64,000 bases of DNA, taken from assembly GCF_965279545.1 (NCBI RefSeq), contig NZ_OZ257250.1, positions 2,976,001 through 3,040,000 on the forward strand, given 5' to 3'. The notes beneath the pieces are model-generated. The model saw only the letters and a list, made by a program, of their open reading frames with translations. It did not search any database and was not told where the DNA came from. Numbering within the stretch: position 1 is the stretch's first letter; the number at the start of each line of letters is the position of its first letter. Both the position numbers and the translations under genes were made by a program. This stretch comes from Methylibium sp965279545 (GTDB taxonomy: Bacteria > Pseudomonadota > Gammaproteobacteria > Burkholderiales > Burkholderiaceae_C). Below are positions 52,150-60,282 of this stretch, piece after piece.

Positions 52150-53745
52150 ATGGCCACCGCCCTCCTCTCCGTTTCCGACAAGACCGGCATCGTCGAGTTC
52201 GCCCGCTCGCTGCACGCACTCGGCGTGAAGCTGCTCTCGACCGGCGGCACCGCCAAGCTGCTGGCCGACAGCGGCCTGCCGGTCACGGAGGTGGCCGACC
52301 ACACCGGCTTCCCCGAGATGCTCGACGGCCGCGTGAAGACCCTGCACCCGGCCATCCACGGCGGCCTGCTGGCGCGCCGCGAGCTGCCGGCGCACATGGC
52401 CGCGCTGGCCGCGCACGGCATCGAGACCATCGACCTGCTGGTGGTCAACCTCTACCCCTTCGAGGCCACCGTCGCGAAACCGGGCTGCACGCTGGAGGAC
52501 GCGATCGAGAACATCGACATCGGCGGCCCGGCCATGGTGCGTTCGGCCGCGAAGAACTGGAAGGACGTCGCGGTGCTGACCGACGCGACGCAGTACGCCG
52601 GCGTGCTGGCCGAGCTGCAGCGGGACGGTCGCGTGAGCGAGGCGATGCGCTTCACGCTGGCGGTCGCCGCGTTCAACCGCATCAGCAACTACGACGCGGC
52701 GATCAGCGACCACCTGTCGGCGCTGCGGCCCGACGGCTCGCGCGCCGAGTTCCCGGCCCAGAGCAACGGCCGCTTCGTCAAGCTGCAGGACCTGCGCTAC
52801 GGCGAGAACCCGCACCAGAGCGCCGCCTTCTACCGCGACCTGCACCCGGCGCCGGGTTCGCTGGTGAGCGCGCAGCAGTTGCAGGGCAAGGAACTCTCGT
52901 ACAACAACATTGCCGATGCCGATGCCGCCTGGGAGTGCGTGAAGGTCTTCGATGCAGCCACCGACGGGCCGGCCTGTGTCATCGTCAAGCACGCCAACCC
53001 CTGCGGCGTGGCGCTCGGCGCGAACGCCGCCGAAGCCTACGGCAAGGCCTTCCGGACCGACCCCACGTCGGCCTTCGGCGGCATCATCGCCTTCAACATG
53101 CCGGTCGACGGCGCCGCAGCGACGGCCATCTCGAAGCAGTTCGTCGAGGTGTTGATCGCCCCCGGCTACACCGACGAGGCCCGCGCGGTGTTCGCGGCCA
53201 AGGCCAACCTCCGGGTGCTGGAGATCTCGCTGGACGGGGTGCAGCGCGACGCCGCGGACGCGTGGTCGCGCGGCCTGAATTCGCACGACATCAAGCGTGT
53301 CGGCTCGGGCCTGCTGATCCAGAGCGCGGACAACCACGTGCTCGGCCTGCAGGACCTGAAGATCGTCACCACGCTGGCGCCGACCGACGCGCAGCTGGCC
53401 GACCTGCTGTTCGCGTGGAAGGTGGCCAAGTTCGTCAAGAGCAACGCGATCGTGTTCTGCGGCGACGGCATGACGCTGGGCGTCGGCGCCGGCCAGATGA
53501 GCCGGCTCGACAGCGCGCGCATCGCCAGCATCAAGGCCGCCCATGCCGACCTGAGCCTGGCCGGCTCGGCGGTCGCGAGCGACGCCTTCTTCCCCTTCCG
53601 CGACGGCCTCGACGTGCTGGCCGATGCCGGCGCACGCTGCGTGATCCAGCCTGGCGGCAGCCTGCGCGACGACGAGGTGATCGCCGCGGCCAATGAACGC
53701 GGCATCGCGATGGTGCTGACGGGCGTGCGGCACTTCCGACACTAG
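52150..53745 (+). CDS. purH: Bifunctional AICAR formyltransferase/IMP cyclohydrolase
   Basis: A 531-residue enzyme for the last two steps of IMP synthesis. The N-terminal IMP cyclohydrolase begins ALLSVSDKTGIVEFARSL with STGGTAKLL, KTLHPAIHGGLLARR and NLYPFEAT. The C-terminal AICAR transformylase has KHANPCGVALG, FGGIIAFNM and QPGGSLRDDEVIAAANE. ATG 52150 is chosen over the TTG six codons upstream. Confidence 0.97.
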   Translation: MATALLSVSDKTGIVEFARSLHALGVKLLSTGGTAKLLADSGLPVTEVADHTGFPEMLDGRVKTLHPAIHGGLLARRELPAHMAALAAHGIETIDLLVVNLYPFEATVAKPGCTLEDAIENIDIGGPAMVRSAAKNWKDVAVLTDATQYAGVLAELQRDGRVSEAMRFTLAVAAFNRISNYDAAISDHLSALRPDGSRAEFPAQSNGRFVKLQDLRYGENPHQSAAFYRDLHPAPGSLVSAQQLQGKELSYNNIADADAAWECVKVFDAATDGPACVIVKHANPCGVALGANAAEAYGKAFRTDPTSAFGGIIAFNMPVDGAAATAISKQFVEVLIAPGYTDEARAVFAAKANLRVLEISLDGVQRDAADAWSRGLNSHDIKRVGSGLLIQSADNHVLGLQDLKIVTTLAPTDAQLADLLFAWKVAKFVKSNAIVFCGDGMTLGVGAGQMSRLDSARIASIKAAHADLSLAGSAVASDAFFPFRDGLDVLADAGARCVIQPGGSLRDDEVIAAANERGIAMVLTGVRHFRH

Positions 53746-53804
53746 GACCTGCCGGCGCCCCGGCCGCGGCGAGCTCCGGCCACCGCTCCGAATAGCATAG
53801 GCCC

Positions 53805-54452
53805 ATGTCGATCGCTGCCGATTCGATGGGGCTGCTGCTCTCCTTTGTCGCCCGTCTCATCACCGGCGCGCAGGGGCACTGGTACGGCTGTCCGCCAAAG
53901 GCCGAGCAGCGCATCTACTTCGCCAACCATCAGAGCCACCTCGACTGGCTGCTGGTCTGGGCGGCGCTGCCGCGCGACCTGCGCGCCCGCACGCGGCCGA
54001 TCGCCGCGAAGGACTACTGGACCGCCAGCCCCTTGCGTCACTGGATCACGCGCGAGGTGTTCAACGCGGTCTACGTGGCGCGCACCCGCACGAAGGGTGG
54101 CCCCGATGGCACCGACGACCAGGACCCGTTGGAGCCGCTGGTCGAGGCGCTGCACGGCGGCGACTCGCTGGTGATCTTCCCGGAGGGCACGCGCGGCAAC
54201 CTGGGCGACCCACAGGCCTTCAAGAGCGGGCTGTACCACCTGGCCGAGCAGTTCCCCGCGGTGCAGCTGATCCCGGCGTGGATCGACAACGTGCAGCGCG
54301 TGATGCCCAAGGGTGAGGTGGTGCCGGTCCCCATCCTGTGCTCGGTGACCTTCGGCGCCCCGCTGTCGCCGCTGCAGCCCGGCGAGGACAAGCGCGACTT
54401 CCTCGACCGCGCGCGCGATGCCGTGATCGACCTGAAGGCCGTGGCGGCATGA
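53805..54452 (+). CDS. plsC: 1-acyl-sn-glycerol-3-phosphate acyltransferase-like
   Basis: A 215-residue PlsC-domain acyltransferase with the catalytic Hx4D motif in ANHQSHLDWLL and the FPEGTRGNLGD substrate-binding motif. It is followed by a phosphatidate cytidylyltransferase gene (ATGA overlap), so the pair makes and activates phosphatidic acid. Confidence 0.9.
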   Translation: MSIAADSMGLLLSFVARLITGAQGHWYGCPPKAEQRIYFANHQSHLDWLLVWAALPRDLRARTRPIAAKDYWTASPLRHWITREVFNAVYVARTRTKGGPDGTDDQDPLEPLVEALHGGDSLVIFPEGTRGNLGDPQAFKSGLYHLAEQFPAVQLIPAWIDNVQRVMPKGEVVPVPILCSVTFGAPLSPLQPGEDKRDFLDRARDAVIDLKAVAA

Positions 54453-55426
54453 GTGGATTGAGACAGCTCACGGTCTCGCAGCAGGTCGGCCTGCTGTTCC
54501 TGCTGCTGTTCGGTGCGCTGCTGCTCGTCAGCGCCGTGGCCCTGTTGCGCTCGCTGCGCGAGCGCGGCGATGACGAGCGCAGGGACCGGCACGAGCGCTT
54601 CAAGCGCGAACTGCGCGCGGTGTGGGTCGGCGCCTCGGTGTTCTGGCTGGCCTGGGTGTCGGGGCCGGTGGGCGCAACGCTGCTGTTCGGCGTCCTGAGC
54701 TTCCTGGCGCTGCGCGAGTACATCACGCTGATGCACACGCGGCGCAGCGACCACCGCAGCCTCATCCTGGCCTTCTTCATCGTGCTGCCGCTGCAGTACC
54801 TGCTGGTCGCGAACCGCAACTTCGACCTGTTCTCGGTCTTCATTCCCGTCTACATCTTCCTGGCGATCCCGGTGGTCAGCGCGCTCGCGGGCGACCCGGA
54901 GCGCTTCCTCGAACGCAACGCGAAGATCCAGTGGGGCATCATGGTCTGCGTCTATGGCATGAGCCACACGCCGGCGCTGTTGCTGCTGCAGTTCCCGAAC
55001 GCCCAGGACCGCGGCGCCTTCCTGGTGTTCTTCCTGGTGGTGGTCGTCGCGGCGGCGCGCATCGCGCAGGAGTTCGCGAGCCGCCGCCTGCGTCGCCATC
55101 CGGTGGCGCGCCACATCAGCCGCAGCTTCAGCTACCGCGCCTGGCTGATCGGCGCGCTCGTCGCGGCCTTCGTCGGCGGCCTGCTGTACTGGATCACGCC
55201 CTTCAAGCCGGGCCAGGCGATGGCCATGGCGCTGATCGCCAGCGCCTGCGGCACGATGGGCGAGTTCGTGATGAAGGCGCTCAAGCGCGATGCCGGCGTG
55301 CGCTACTGGGGCAACCGGGCGTCGGTCACCGGTGCGGTGGGCCTGCTCGACCGCGTCGCGCCGCTGTGCTTCGCGGCGCCGGTGTTCTTCCATTCGGTAC
55401 GGTGGTACTTCAACCTGAGCTTCTGA
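54449..55426 (+). CDS. cdsA: Phosphatidate cytidylyltransferase
   Basis: A 325-residue membrane enzyme forming CDP-diacylglycerol. It has about eight transmembrane segments and the C-terminal family signature SACGTMGEFVMKALKRDAGV and LLDRVAPLCFAAPVFF. It overlaps the plsC-like gene by 4 bp; its stop is followed at once by a partial copy of the ruvC 5' end. Confidence 0.93.
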   Translation: MSGLRQLTVSQQVGLLFLLLFGALLLVSAVALLRSLRERGDDERRDRHERFKRELRAVWVGASVFWLAWVSGPVGATLLFGVLSFLALREYITLMHTRRSDHRSLILAFFIVLPLQYLLVANRNFDLFSVFIPVYIFLAIPVVSALAGDPERFLERNAKIQWGIMVCVYGMSHTPALLLLQFPNAQDRGAFLVFFLVVVVAAARIAQEFASRRLRRHPVARHISRSFSYRAWLIGALVAAFVGGLLYWITPFKPGQAMAMALIASACGTMGEFVMKALKRDAGVRYWGNRASVTGAVGLLDRVAPLCFAAPVFFHSVRWYFNLSF

Positions 55427-55575
55427 TGGCGACACGAATTCTCGGCATCGACCCGGGCTTGCGCACGATGGGCTTTGGCTCCGGCCGCCGCTTCGCGCCT
55501 TCACATCCGCCCGCGGATGTGAGCCTGCACCGAAACCCTTGCGCCGTCGACCCCCTGCGGAGGCGCGCCCCATGA
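55426..55575 (+). pseudogene. Truncated duplicate of ruvC 5' end (49-residue ORF)
   Basis: An ATG right after the cdsA-like stop begins MATRILGIDPGLRTMGFG, nearly identical in DNA to the first 16 codons of the intact ruvC that starts at 55572. After GFG the sequence changes to an unrelated stretch with a perfect hairpin (CACATCCG/CGGATGTG), and the frame ends in an ATGA overlap with the real ruvC start. About 40 bp are duplicated 137 bp apart. The short ORF could still be translated and coupled to ruvC. Confidence 0.75.
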
Positions 55576-56120
55576 GGATCCTTGGCATCGACCCGGGCTT
55601 GCGCACGACGGGTTTTGGCGTGGTCGAGTGCGAGGGGGCGAGGCTGCACTACATCGCCAGCGGCACGATCCGGACCGACGCACTGCCGAACGGTGACTTG
55701 CCGGGACGCCTGAAGATCATCTTCGAGGGCGTGCGCGAGGTGGTGGCGCGCTACCGGCCCCGGTGCGCGGCGGTCGAGATCGTGTTCGTCAACGTCAACC
55801 CGCAATCGACGTTGCTGCTCGGCCAGGCACGCGGCGCAGCGCTGGCCGCGCTGGTGTCGGCCGAACTCGACGTGGCGGAGTACACCGCGCTGCAGATGAA
55901 GAAGGCGGTCGTCGGCCATGGCCATGCGCGCAAGGAGCAGGTGCAGGCCATGGTCGCGCGCCTGCTGGCGCTGCCCGGCGAACCCGGCAAGGATGCGGCC
56001 GATGCGCTGGGAATCGCGGTATGCCATGCGCATGCCGGCGCGTCACAGGCGGCGCTCGCCGCAGTGAGCCCGTTGGCGCGGCGTGCGCATGCGCAATACC
56101 GCAAAGGTCGCAGCTACTGA
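55572..56120 (+). CDS. ruvC: Holliday junction resolvase RuvC
   Basis: A 182-residue endonuclease that resolves recombination junctions. Catalytic acidic residues are in RILGIDPGLRTTGFG (Asp7), AVEIVFVN (Glu), and the C-terminal KDAADALGIAVCHAH (two Asp). ATG 55572 starts directly on the conserved motif. A partial copy of this start lies immediately upstream. Confidence 0.96.
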   Translation: MRILGIDPGLRTTGFGVVECEGARLHYIASGTIRTDALPNGDLPGRLKIIFEGVREVVARYRPRCAAVEIVFVNVNPQSTLLLGQARGAALAALVSAELDVAEYTALQMKKAVVGHGHARKEQVQAMVARLLALPGEPGKDAADALGIAVCHAHAGASQAALAAVSPLARRAHAQYRKGRSY

Positions 56121-56209
56121 GACGGGAGGTGACCAAAAAGGCCGCAGACACGGGGCGCCGCCAAAGAACGATGCGCGGGTCACCGCGGGCGCCCGCGCGC
56201 AGACCGCCT

Positions 56210-57040
56210 CTAGCCGCGCCAGACCACGCTGTGCCGCTGGAAGAGTTCGCGCAAGGCCGGGCCGTTGTTGAGATCGATCAGGCGCCGCTGCATCACCTGC
56301 GCCAGGTCGGTCGCGCCGCGCTTCACCGCGCAGCCGACCACCCAGCCATTGCGTGGCGCGCGCACGATGGGCGGCAGCGGCACGATCTTGTAGCGTGGCT
56401 TGCCGGCCAGCGTCGACTCCAGTTCCGAGGCGAGCCCGGCCGCTGCCACCACGTCACCGGCCAGCAGCCTCTGCGCCGCCGCCACGCCGTCGGCATTCTG
56501 GGTATTGAGCGTGTCTCTCAGCGCCCCTGATTCAGCGCTGGCGAGCAAGTAGCCGGCCAGGGAGACGCTGGCCACCGCGATCTTCTGGCCGCGCAGGCCT
56601 TCGATGGCGTCGGGCGCCGGACCGCGCTCGCTGTCCCAGGCCAGCATGACCGTCTCGCGGTAGTAGGCGCCGAACACCTCGACCTGCGGGTTGGCCTCGA
56701 TCAGCGGCCGGTCCATCGGCACGTGCAGCATCACGTCGGCCGGACCCCAGCCGAGGTAGTGGCCGCGCCAGACGGCGTTGCGCAGGTCGTCGCCGACGCT
56801 CTCGCCCGCGGGGATCGGCAGCAGGCTGAGCGGCACACCGACGGCCTCGGCCAGCGCCGTGGCCAGGTCGACGTCGATGCCGCGGCCGTCCAGGTTGAAC
56901 GGCGGCATGTCCTGGTAGACCGCGACCACCAACCGACCGCTGCGCCGCACGCGCTCGAGTGCGCTTTCTTCGGCGCGAAGCGGCGGCGACAGCGCCGTGA
57001 GCGCCGCGGCGGCGCTCAGCAGCCTGCGGCGCGAGATCAC
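56210..57040 (-). CDS. Quinoprotein-associated periplasmic substrate-binding-like protein
   Basis: A 276-residue type-3 solute-binding fold with an N-terminal signal (SRRRLLSAAAALTALSPPLRA). LVVAVYQDMPPFNLDGRGIDVDLATALAEA is typical of extracellular amino-acid-binding proteins, and the group is found with PQQ alcohol/methanol dehydrogenases (MxaJ/XoxJ-like). The exact role is unsettled; XoxJ is thought to help activate the dehydrogenase. GTG start 57040 overlaps the cytochrome gene (GTGA). Confidence 0.87.
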   Translation of the reverse strand: MISRRRLLSAAAALTALSPPLRAEESALERVRRSGRLVVAVYQDMPPFNLDGRGIDVDLATALAEAVGVPLSLLPIPAGESVGDDLRNAVWRGHYLGWGPADVMLHVPMDRPLIEANPQVEVFGAYYRETVMLAWDSERGPAPDAIEGLRGQKIAVASVSLAGYLLASAESGALRDTLNTQNADGVAAAQRLLAGDVVAAAGLASELESTLAGKPRYKIVPLPPIVRAPRNGWVVGCAVKRGATDLAQVMQRRLIDLNNGPALRELFQRHSVVWRG

Positions 57041-57510
57041 AGCGGCTTCTCGCGGCGGGTTTCGAGGTAGCTCTTGATGGCCCATACGGCTTCCTGCTGC
57101 ATCACGCCTTCGAAGGGCGGCATGTAGACGGCGCCGTTGCGGGTGCGGCCGTGGCGAACGGTGGTCACGAAATACTCGTCCATCTCGTTCACGCAGGCGG
57201 TCTTCTTCTTGTCGTCCTTCAGCGTGGCGCACTCGCCGTCGAGCTTGCGCAGATCGGGAGCGATCCCGCCGGAAATTGCTTCCAGGCCGTGACAACGGGC
57301 GCAGTTCTGGTTGTAGGCCGACGTGCCGATCCTGATGGCCTCGTCGTTCTTGCGATACGGGTTCTCGACCCGCCAAGCATCGCCGAGCGGAGGCAGGGTC
57401 TTGGTATCGACGGCTTGCGGCGTGACGTCCCCGTGGGCGAAAGCGCCCATGGCGCTGGCAATCAGGCTCAGCGCGACCACATGGCGCTGGCACTGGGTAC
57501 GAAAGTTCAT
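57037..57510 (-). CDS. Periplasmic cytochrome c (PedF/XoxG-like)
   Basis: A 157-residue monohaem cytochrome with a signal peptide (VVALSLIASAMGAFA) and a CARCH haem motif (NQNCARCHGLEAISGG), with the distal Met probably in GAVYMPPFEG. It resembles c550-type cytochromes that accept electrons from PQQ alcohol dehydrogenases. It shares an operon with the substrate-binding-like protein and has a perfect sigma-54 promoter upstream. Confidence 0.88.
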   Translation of the reverse strand: MNFRTQCQRHVVALSLIASAMGAFAHGDVTPQAVDTKTLPPLGDAWRVENPYRKNDEAIRIGTSAYNQNCARCHGLEAISGGIAPDLRKLDGECATLKDDKKKTACVNEMDEYFVTTVRHGRTRNGAVYMPPFEGVMQQEAVWAIKSYLETRREKPL

Positions 57511-57547
57511 TGAAAGATGCTCCAAATCTGAGGGACAGTCCGAGGGT

Positions 57548-57562
57548 GCAAGTGATGTGCCA
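57548..57562 (-). promoter_or_regulatory. Sigma-54 promoter of the cytochrome c operon
   Basis: Read on the minus strand, TGGCACATCACTTGC matches TGGCAC-N5-TTGC fully. Transcription should begin near 57536, about 26 bases before the cytochrome ATG. Confidence 0.82.
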
Positions 57563-57615
57563 CCGCCACAGATCTGTCTCGAAGCCCTCCTGCTGGCGGG
57601 TTCACACCGTCGGCT

Positions 57616-57632
57616 TGCTCCACGCTGGAGCA
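57616..57632. promoter_or_regulatory. Palindromic candidate binding site for AcoR-type activator
   Basis: TGCTCCACGCTGGAGCA is a perfect inverted repeat (7-bp arms, CGC centre), 54 bp upstream of the -24 element of the cytochrome promoter and between it and the activator gene. Confidence 0.5.
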
Positions 57633-57796
57633 TACTGACGCTCCCAACCGCTGTGTCGCGGGGCATGGCAGATGCGGCGGGACAGGAGACGTTTCTGGCA
57701 GCAGCGCCATGGCATTTGACGCCGCTGCACGCAATGAGACAGACAGCATGGCGGCTGCCGGCCGCACGCGAGGGCGCACAGCCCCGAGGAGACACG

Positions 57797-59905
57797 ATGA
57801 CCGCACCTATCGCCACGCGCGCAGTCCAGCGTGACGGCCGCCGGCCCGCCGGCTTCGGCCATACCGCCACCAGTGTCTGGCTGCCGCCGGATCCGGGACA
57901 TATCGACACGATCGCGCAGTCCCACGAGCGTTGCGCATCGCTGCGGCTCAGCCCGATCCGCCCGCCGGACCACACCCCGCTGATGCGCTCCGACCTCACC
58001 GTGGTGCGGGAGCGCAACCGCTGCCTGTCGCTCCACGCGGTCCCGGTCATGGAGATGCTGCTGGAGCAGATCCTGGCCACCCAGAGCATGGTCCTGCTGA
58101 CCGACGTGCAGGGCACGGTGCTGCACTCGATCGGCCATGACGACTTTCTGACCCGTGCCTCGAAAGTGGCGCTGGCCCCGGGGGTGAACTGGAGCGAATC
58201 GAACAAGGGCACGAATGCCATCGGGACTGCGCTGGTCACCGAGACGCCGACCCTCGTGCACGCCGACGAGCATTTCATCCATGCCAACCAGTTCCTGACC
58301 TGTTCGTCCTCACCGATCTTCGATCCGCGCGGCAACCTGGTCGGCGTGCTGGATGTCAGCGGCGACCACCATTCCTTCCACGTCCACACGATGGGCCTGG
58401 TGAAGATGTCGGCGCGCATGATCCAGAACCACTGGTTGATCGAGGACAGCCACCAGACGCTGCGCCTGCACTTCCACGTGCGTCGCGACTACCTCGGTAC
58501 GCTGATGGAGGGCATCGTTTCCGTCGGCCCGGACGGCAAGTTGCTGGCCGCCAATCGCGCGGCGCTCGACACGCTGCGCCTGTCGGGTGCAGCGCTGCGC
58601 ATGAACACGGTCACGGGCCTGTTCGGCGTGTCGCTCGGCGCGCTGGTCGACCATTTCGGCTCGGCGCTGGCAACCCCGCTGGAGCTGAGCCTGCCCGATG
58701 GCCGCCAGGTCCATGCCCACGCCCGGTTCAACGGCACGGGCTGGCACCAGCTGGGTCATTTCAGCGGTGACGAAGCCGCCGCCTATGAGGCGGGGCGCGA
58801 ATCGGTCCGGGAGACGGCCCGCGACGCTGCCCTGGAGCCGGCGCGCGAATTGGCGCACGCCAACACCCCACCACCGTCGCCGAGCCTGCGTCAGCTGCAA
58901 ACGGGTGACGCCCGCATGGACGACGTGGTCGCCCGCGTCAAGCGCGTGCTCGATCGCGACATCCCGGTGCTGATCCAGGGCGAGACGGGAACCGGCAAGG
59001 AAGTCCTCGCCCGCGCGATCCATCAGGCCTCGCGTCGCGCCAGCGGCCCGTTCGTCGCCGTCAATTGCGCTTCGATCCCCGAAACGCTGATCGAGTCCGA
59101 GCTGTTCGGCTACGAGGAAGGCGCCTTCACCGGCGCACGTCGCAAGGGCGCGATCGGCAAGGTGCTGCAGGCGCACGGCGGCACGTTGTTCCTCGACGAG
59201 ATCGGCGACATGCCGCTGAGTCTGCAGGCGCGCTTGCTGCGCGTGCTTCAGGAACGTGAAGTCACGCCGCTGGGGGGCACGCGGGCACTGCCGGTCGATG
59301 TGTCCGTGATCAGCGCGACCCACCAGCCGCTGCGCGAGCTGATCGAGCGCAAGCAGTTCCGCGAGGACCTGTACTACCGCCTCAATGGCCTGGTGGTCCA
59401 GCTGCCCGCGCTGCGCGAGCGCAGCGACCTGCTGACGCTGGCCGAGAAGCTGCTGAAGCGCGAATGCCGCGGCCGCCTGCTGCGCCTCGATGCCGAGGTG
59501 CTGCGGTTGATGCAGGGATGTCGCTGGCCCGGCAACATCCGCCAGCTCGCGACCGTGCTGCGCACGGCGGTGGCGATGGCCGGCGATGACTCGGTGATCA
59601 CGATCGAACACCTTTCAGAGGACTTCCTGCAGGACGCACGACGTGCACTCGAGGAGGAGGCGCCGGAGGTGGCCGCCGTCGCACGCCCAGCGACCGCCCC
59701 CCAGGCGGTGACGCCGCTGCCGGACAGCAGTGGCGGTGGCGAGGTACCGAGCGGACGCAGCACCCTGCACCAACTCGAGCACGACACCGTGCGCCGTGCG
59801 CTGGCCGAAGCCGGCGGTAACATCTCGGTCGCCGCCCGGCGTCTGGGCATCAGCCGCAACACGATCTACCGCAAGCTGTACTGGCCGCCGGGCGCAGGTC
59901 GCTGA
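57797..59905 (+). CDS. AcoR-type sigma-54 activator of alcohol oxidation genes
   Basis: A 702-residue enhancer-binding protein. A GAF domain (about 85-210, SNKGTNAIGTALVTETPTLVH) of the acetoin/alcohol regulator type is followed by a PAS-like linker, an AAA+ core (Walker A GETGTGKE near 395, GAFTGA near 441, LFLDEIGDMP), and a Fis-type HTH (GGNISVAARRLGISRNTIYR). GAGGAGACACG precedes ATG 57797. It lies between two operons with sigma-54 promoters and is the evident activator; the effector, perhaps an alcohol or aldehyde, is inferred. Confidence 0.92.
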   Translation: MTAPIATRAVQRDGRRPAGFGHTATSVWLPPDPGHIDTIAQSHERCASLRLSPIRPPDHTPLMRSDLTVVRERNRCLSLHAVPVMEMLLEQILATQSMVLLTDVQGTVLHSIGHDDFLTRASKVALAPGVNWSESNKGTNAIGTALVTETPTLVHADEHFIHANQFLTCSSSPIFDPRGNLVGVLDVSGDHHSFHVHTMGLVKMSARMIQNHWLIEDSHQTLRLHFHVRRDYLGTLMEGIVSVGPDGKLLAANRAALDTLRLSGAALRMNTVTGLFGVSLGALVDHFGSALATPLELSLPDGRQVHAHARFNGTGWHQLGHFSGDEAAAYEAGRESVRETARDAALEPARELAHANTPPPSPSLRQLQTGDARMDDVVARVKRVLDRDIPVLIQGETGTGKEVLARAIHQASRRASGPFVAVNCASIPETLIESELFGYEEGAFTGARRKGAIGKVLQAHGGTLFLDEIGDMPLSLQARLLRVLQEREVTPLGGTRALPVDVSVISATHQPLRELIERKQFREDLYYRLNGLVVQLPALRERSDLLTLAEKLLKRECRGRLLRLDAEVLRLMQGCRWPGNIRQLATVLRTAVAMAGDDSVITIEHLSEDFLQDARRALEEEAPEVAAVARPATAPQAVTPLPDSSGGGEVPSGRSTLHQLEHDTVRRALAEAGGNISVAARRLGISRNTIYRKLYWPPGAGR

Positions 59906-60014
59906 GCGAGGGCGCCCCGGGGGAACTCGACCCGCGTTGCGTCCCCCACCCACTGCGGCGCCTTCCCCCCCCCCGCAGGCCGTTGGCGCGACGAGCCCGC
60001 GAGCAAGGCTGCGA

Positions 60015-60161
60015 TCAGAGTCCGACCTGCAGCTGCTGCCGGATCAAGGACATGGTGTTCGGCACGGTCTTGTCGCCCGGATGCATCGCTTCGGCGATCG
60101 CGCGCATGGCCAGGCCTTGGGCGGCCAGTCGCAGCACGTCGAATCGCGCGGCGTGAGGAGC
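60015..60161 (-). pseudogene. LuxR-type response regulator remnant (C-terminal HTH only)
   Basis: Only the end of a LuxR/NarL-type HTH remains: FDVLRLAAQGLAMRAIAEAM and DKTVPNTMSLIRQQLQVGL, close to the usual VLRLLAQGLSNKAIA...DKTVKNHVS...LQV pattern with several changed positions. The receiver domain and most of the gene are absent, and the upstream DNA runs into the terminator of the alcohol dehydrogenase gene. LuxR response regulators (AgmR/ErbR/PedR) control PQQ alcohol dehydrogenases in Pseudomonas, so this may be the relic of an earlier regulator. Confidence 0.65.
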
Positions 60162-60210
60162 TGCTTCAGCGGCCCGCCAAGTTCCAGCTCCCACGGTTCG
60201 AGTGACGGAC

Positions 60211-60247
60211 AAAGAAAAACGACACGGGCGCCGCAGCGCCCGTGTCG
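60211..60247 (-). terminator. Intrinsic terminator of the PQQ dehydrogenase gene
   Basis: A 12-bp perfect stem (CGACACGGGCGC / GCGCCCGTGTCG, 60220-60247) with a CGCA loop, followed on the minus strand by GTTTTTCTTT, lies 35 bp after the dehydrogenase stop. Confidence 0.9.
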
Positions 60248-60282
60248 TCGATCAGCGACGGCCCGGTCGGGCCGTCAGTCGC

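Larger units (their letters stand above)
59906..60282. other. Gene-poor region with LuxR relic and terminator
   Basis: From the AcoR-type gene to the alcohol dehydrogenase stop there is no intact gene. It holds a C-rich run (CCTTCCCCCCCCCGC) near 59960, the LuxR remnant, and the intrinsic terminator of the dehydrogenase gene. Confidence 0.6.

Noticed and set aside
55500..55535. Hairpin CACATCCG/CGGATGTG as a transcription terminator between cdsA and ruvC
   Set aside because: It has no T-run and lies inside a coupled ORF series, so termination is unlikely.
59955..59980. C-rich run as part of an insertion-element end
   Set aside because: No inverted partner or transposase is found; it is a plain homopolymer tract.
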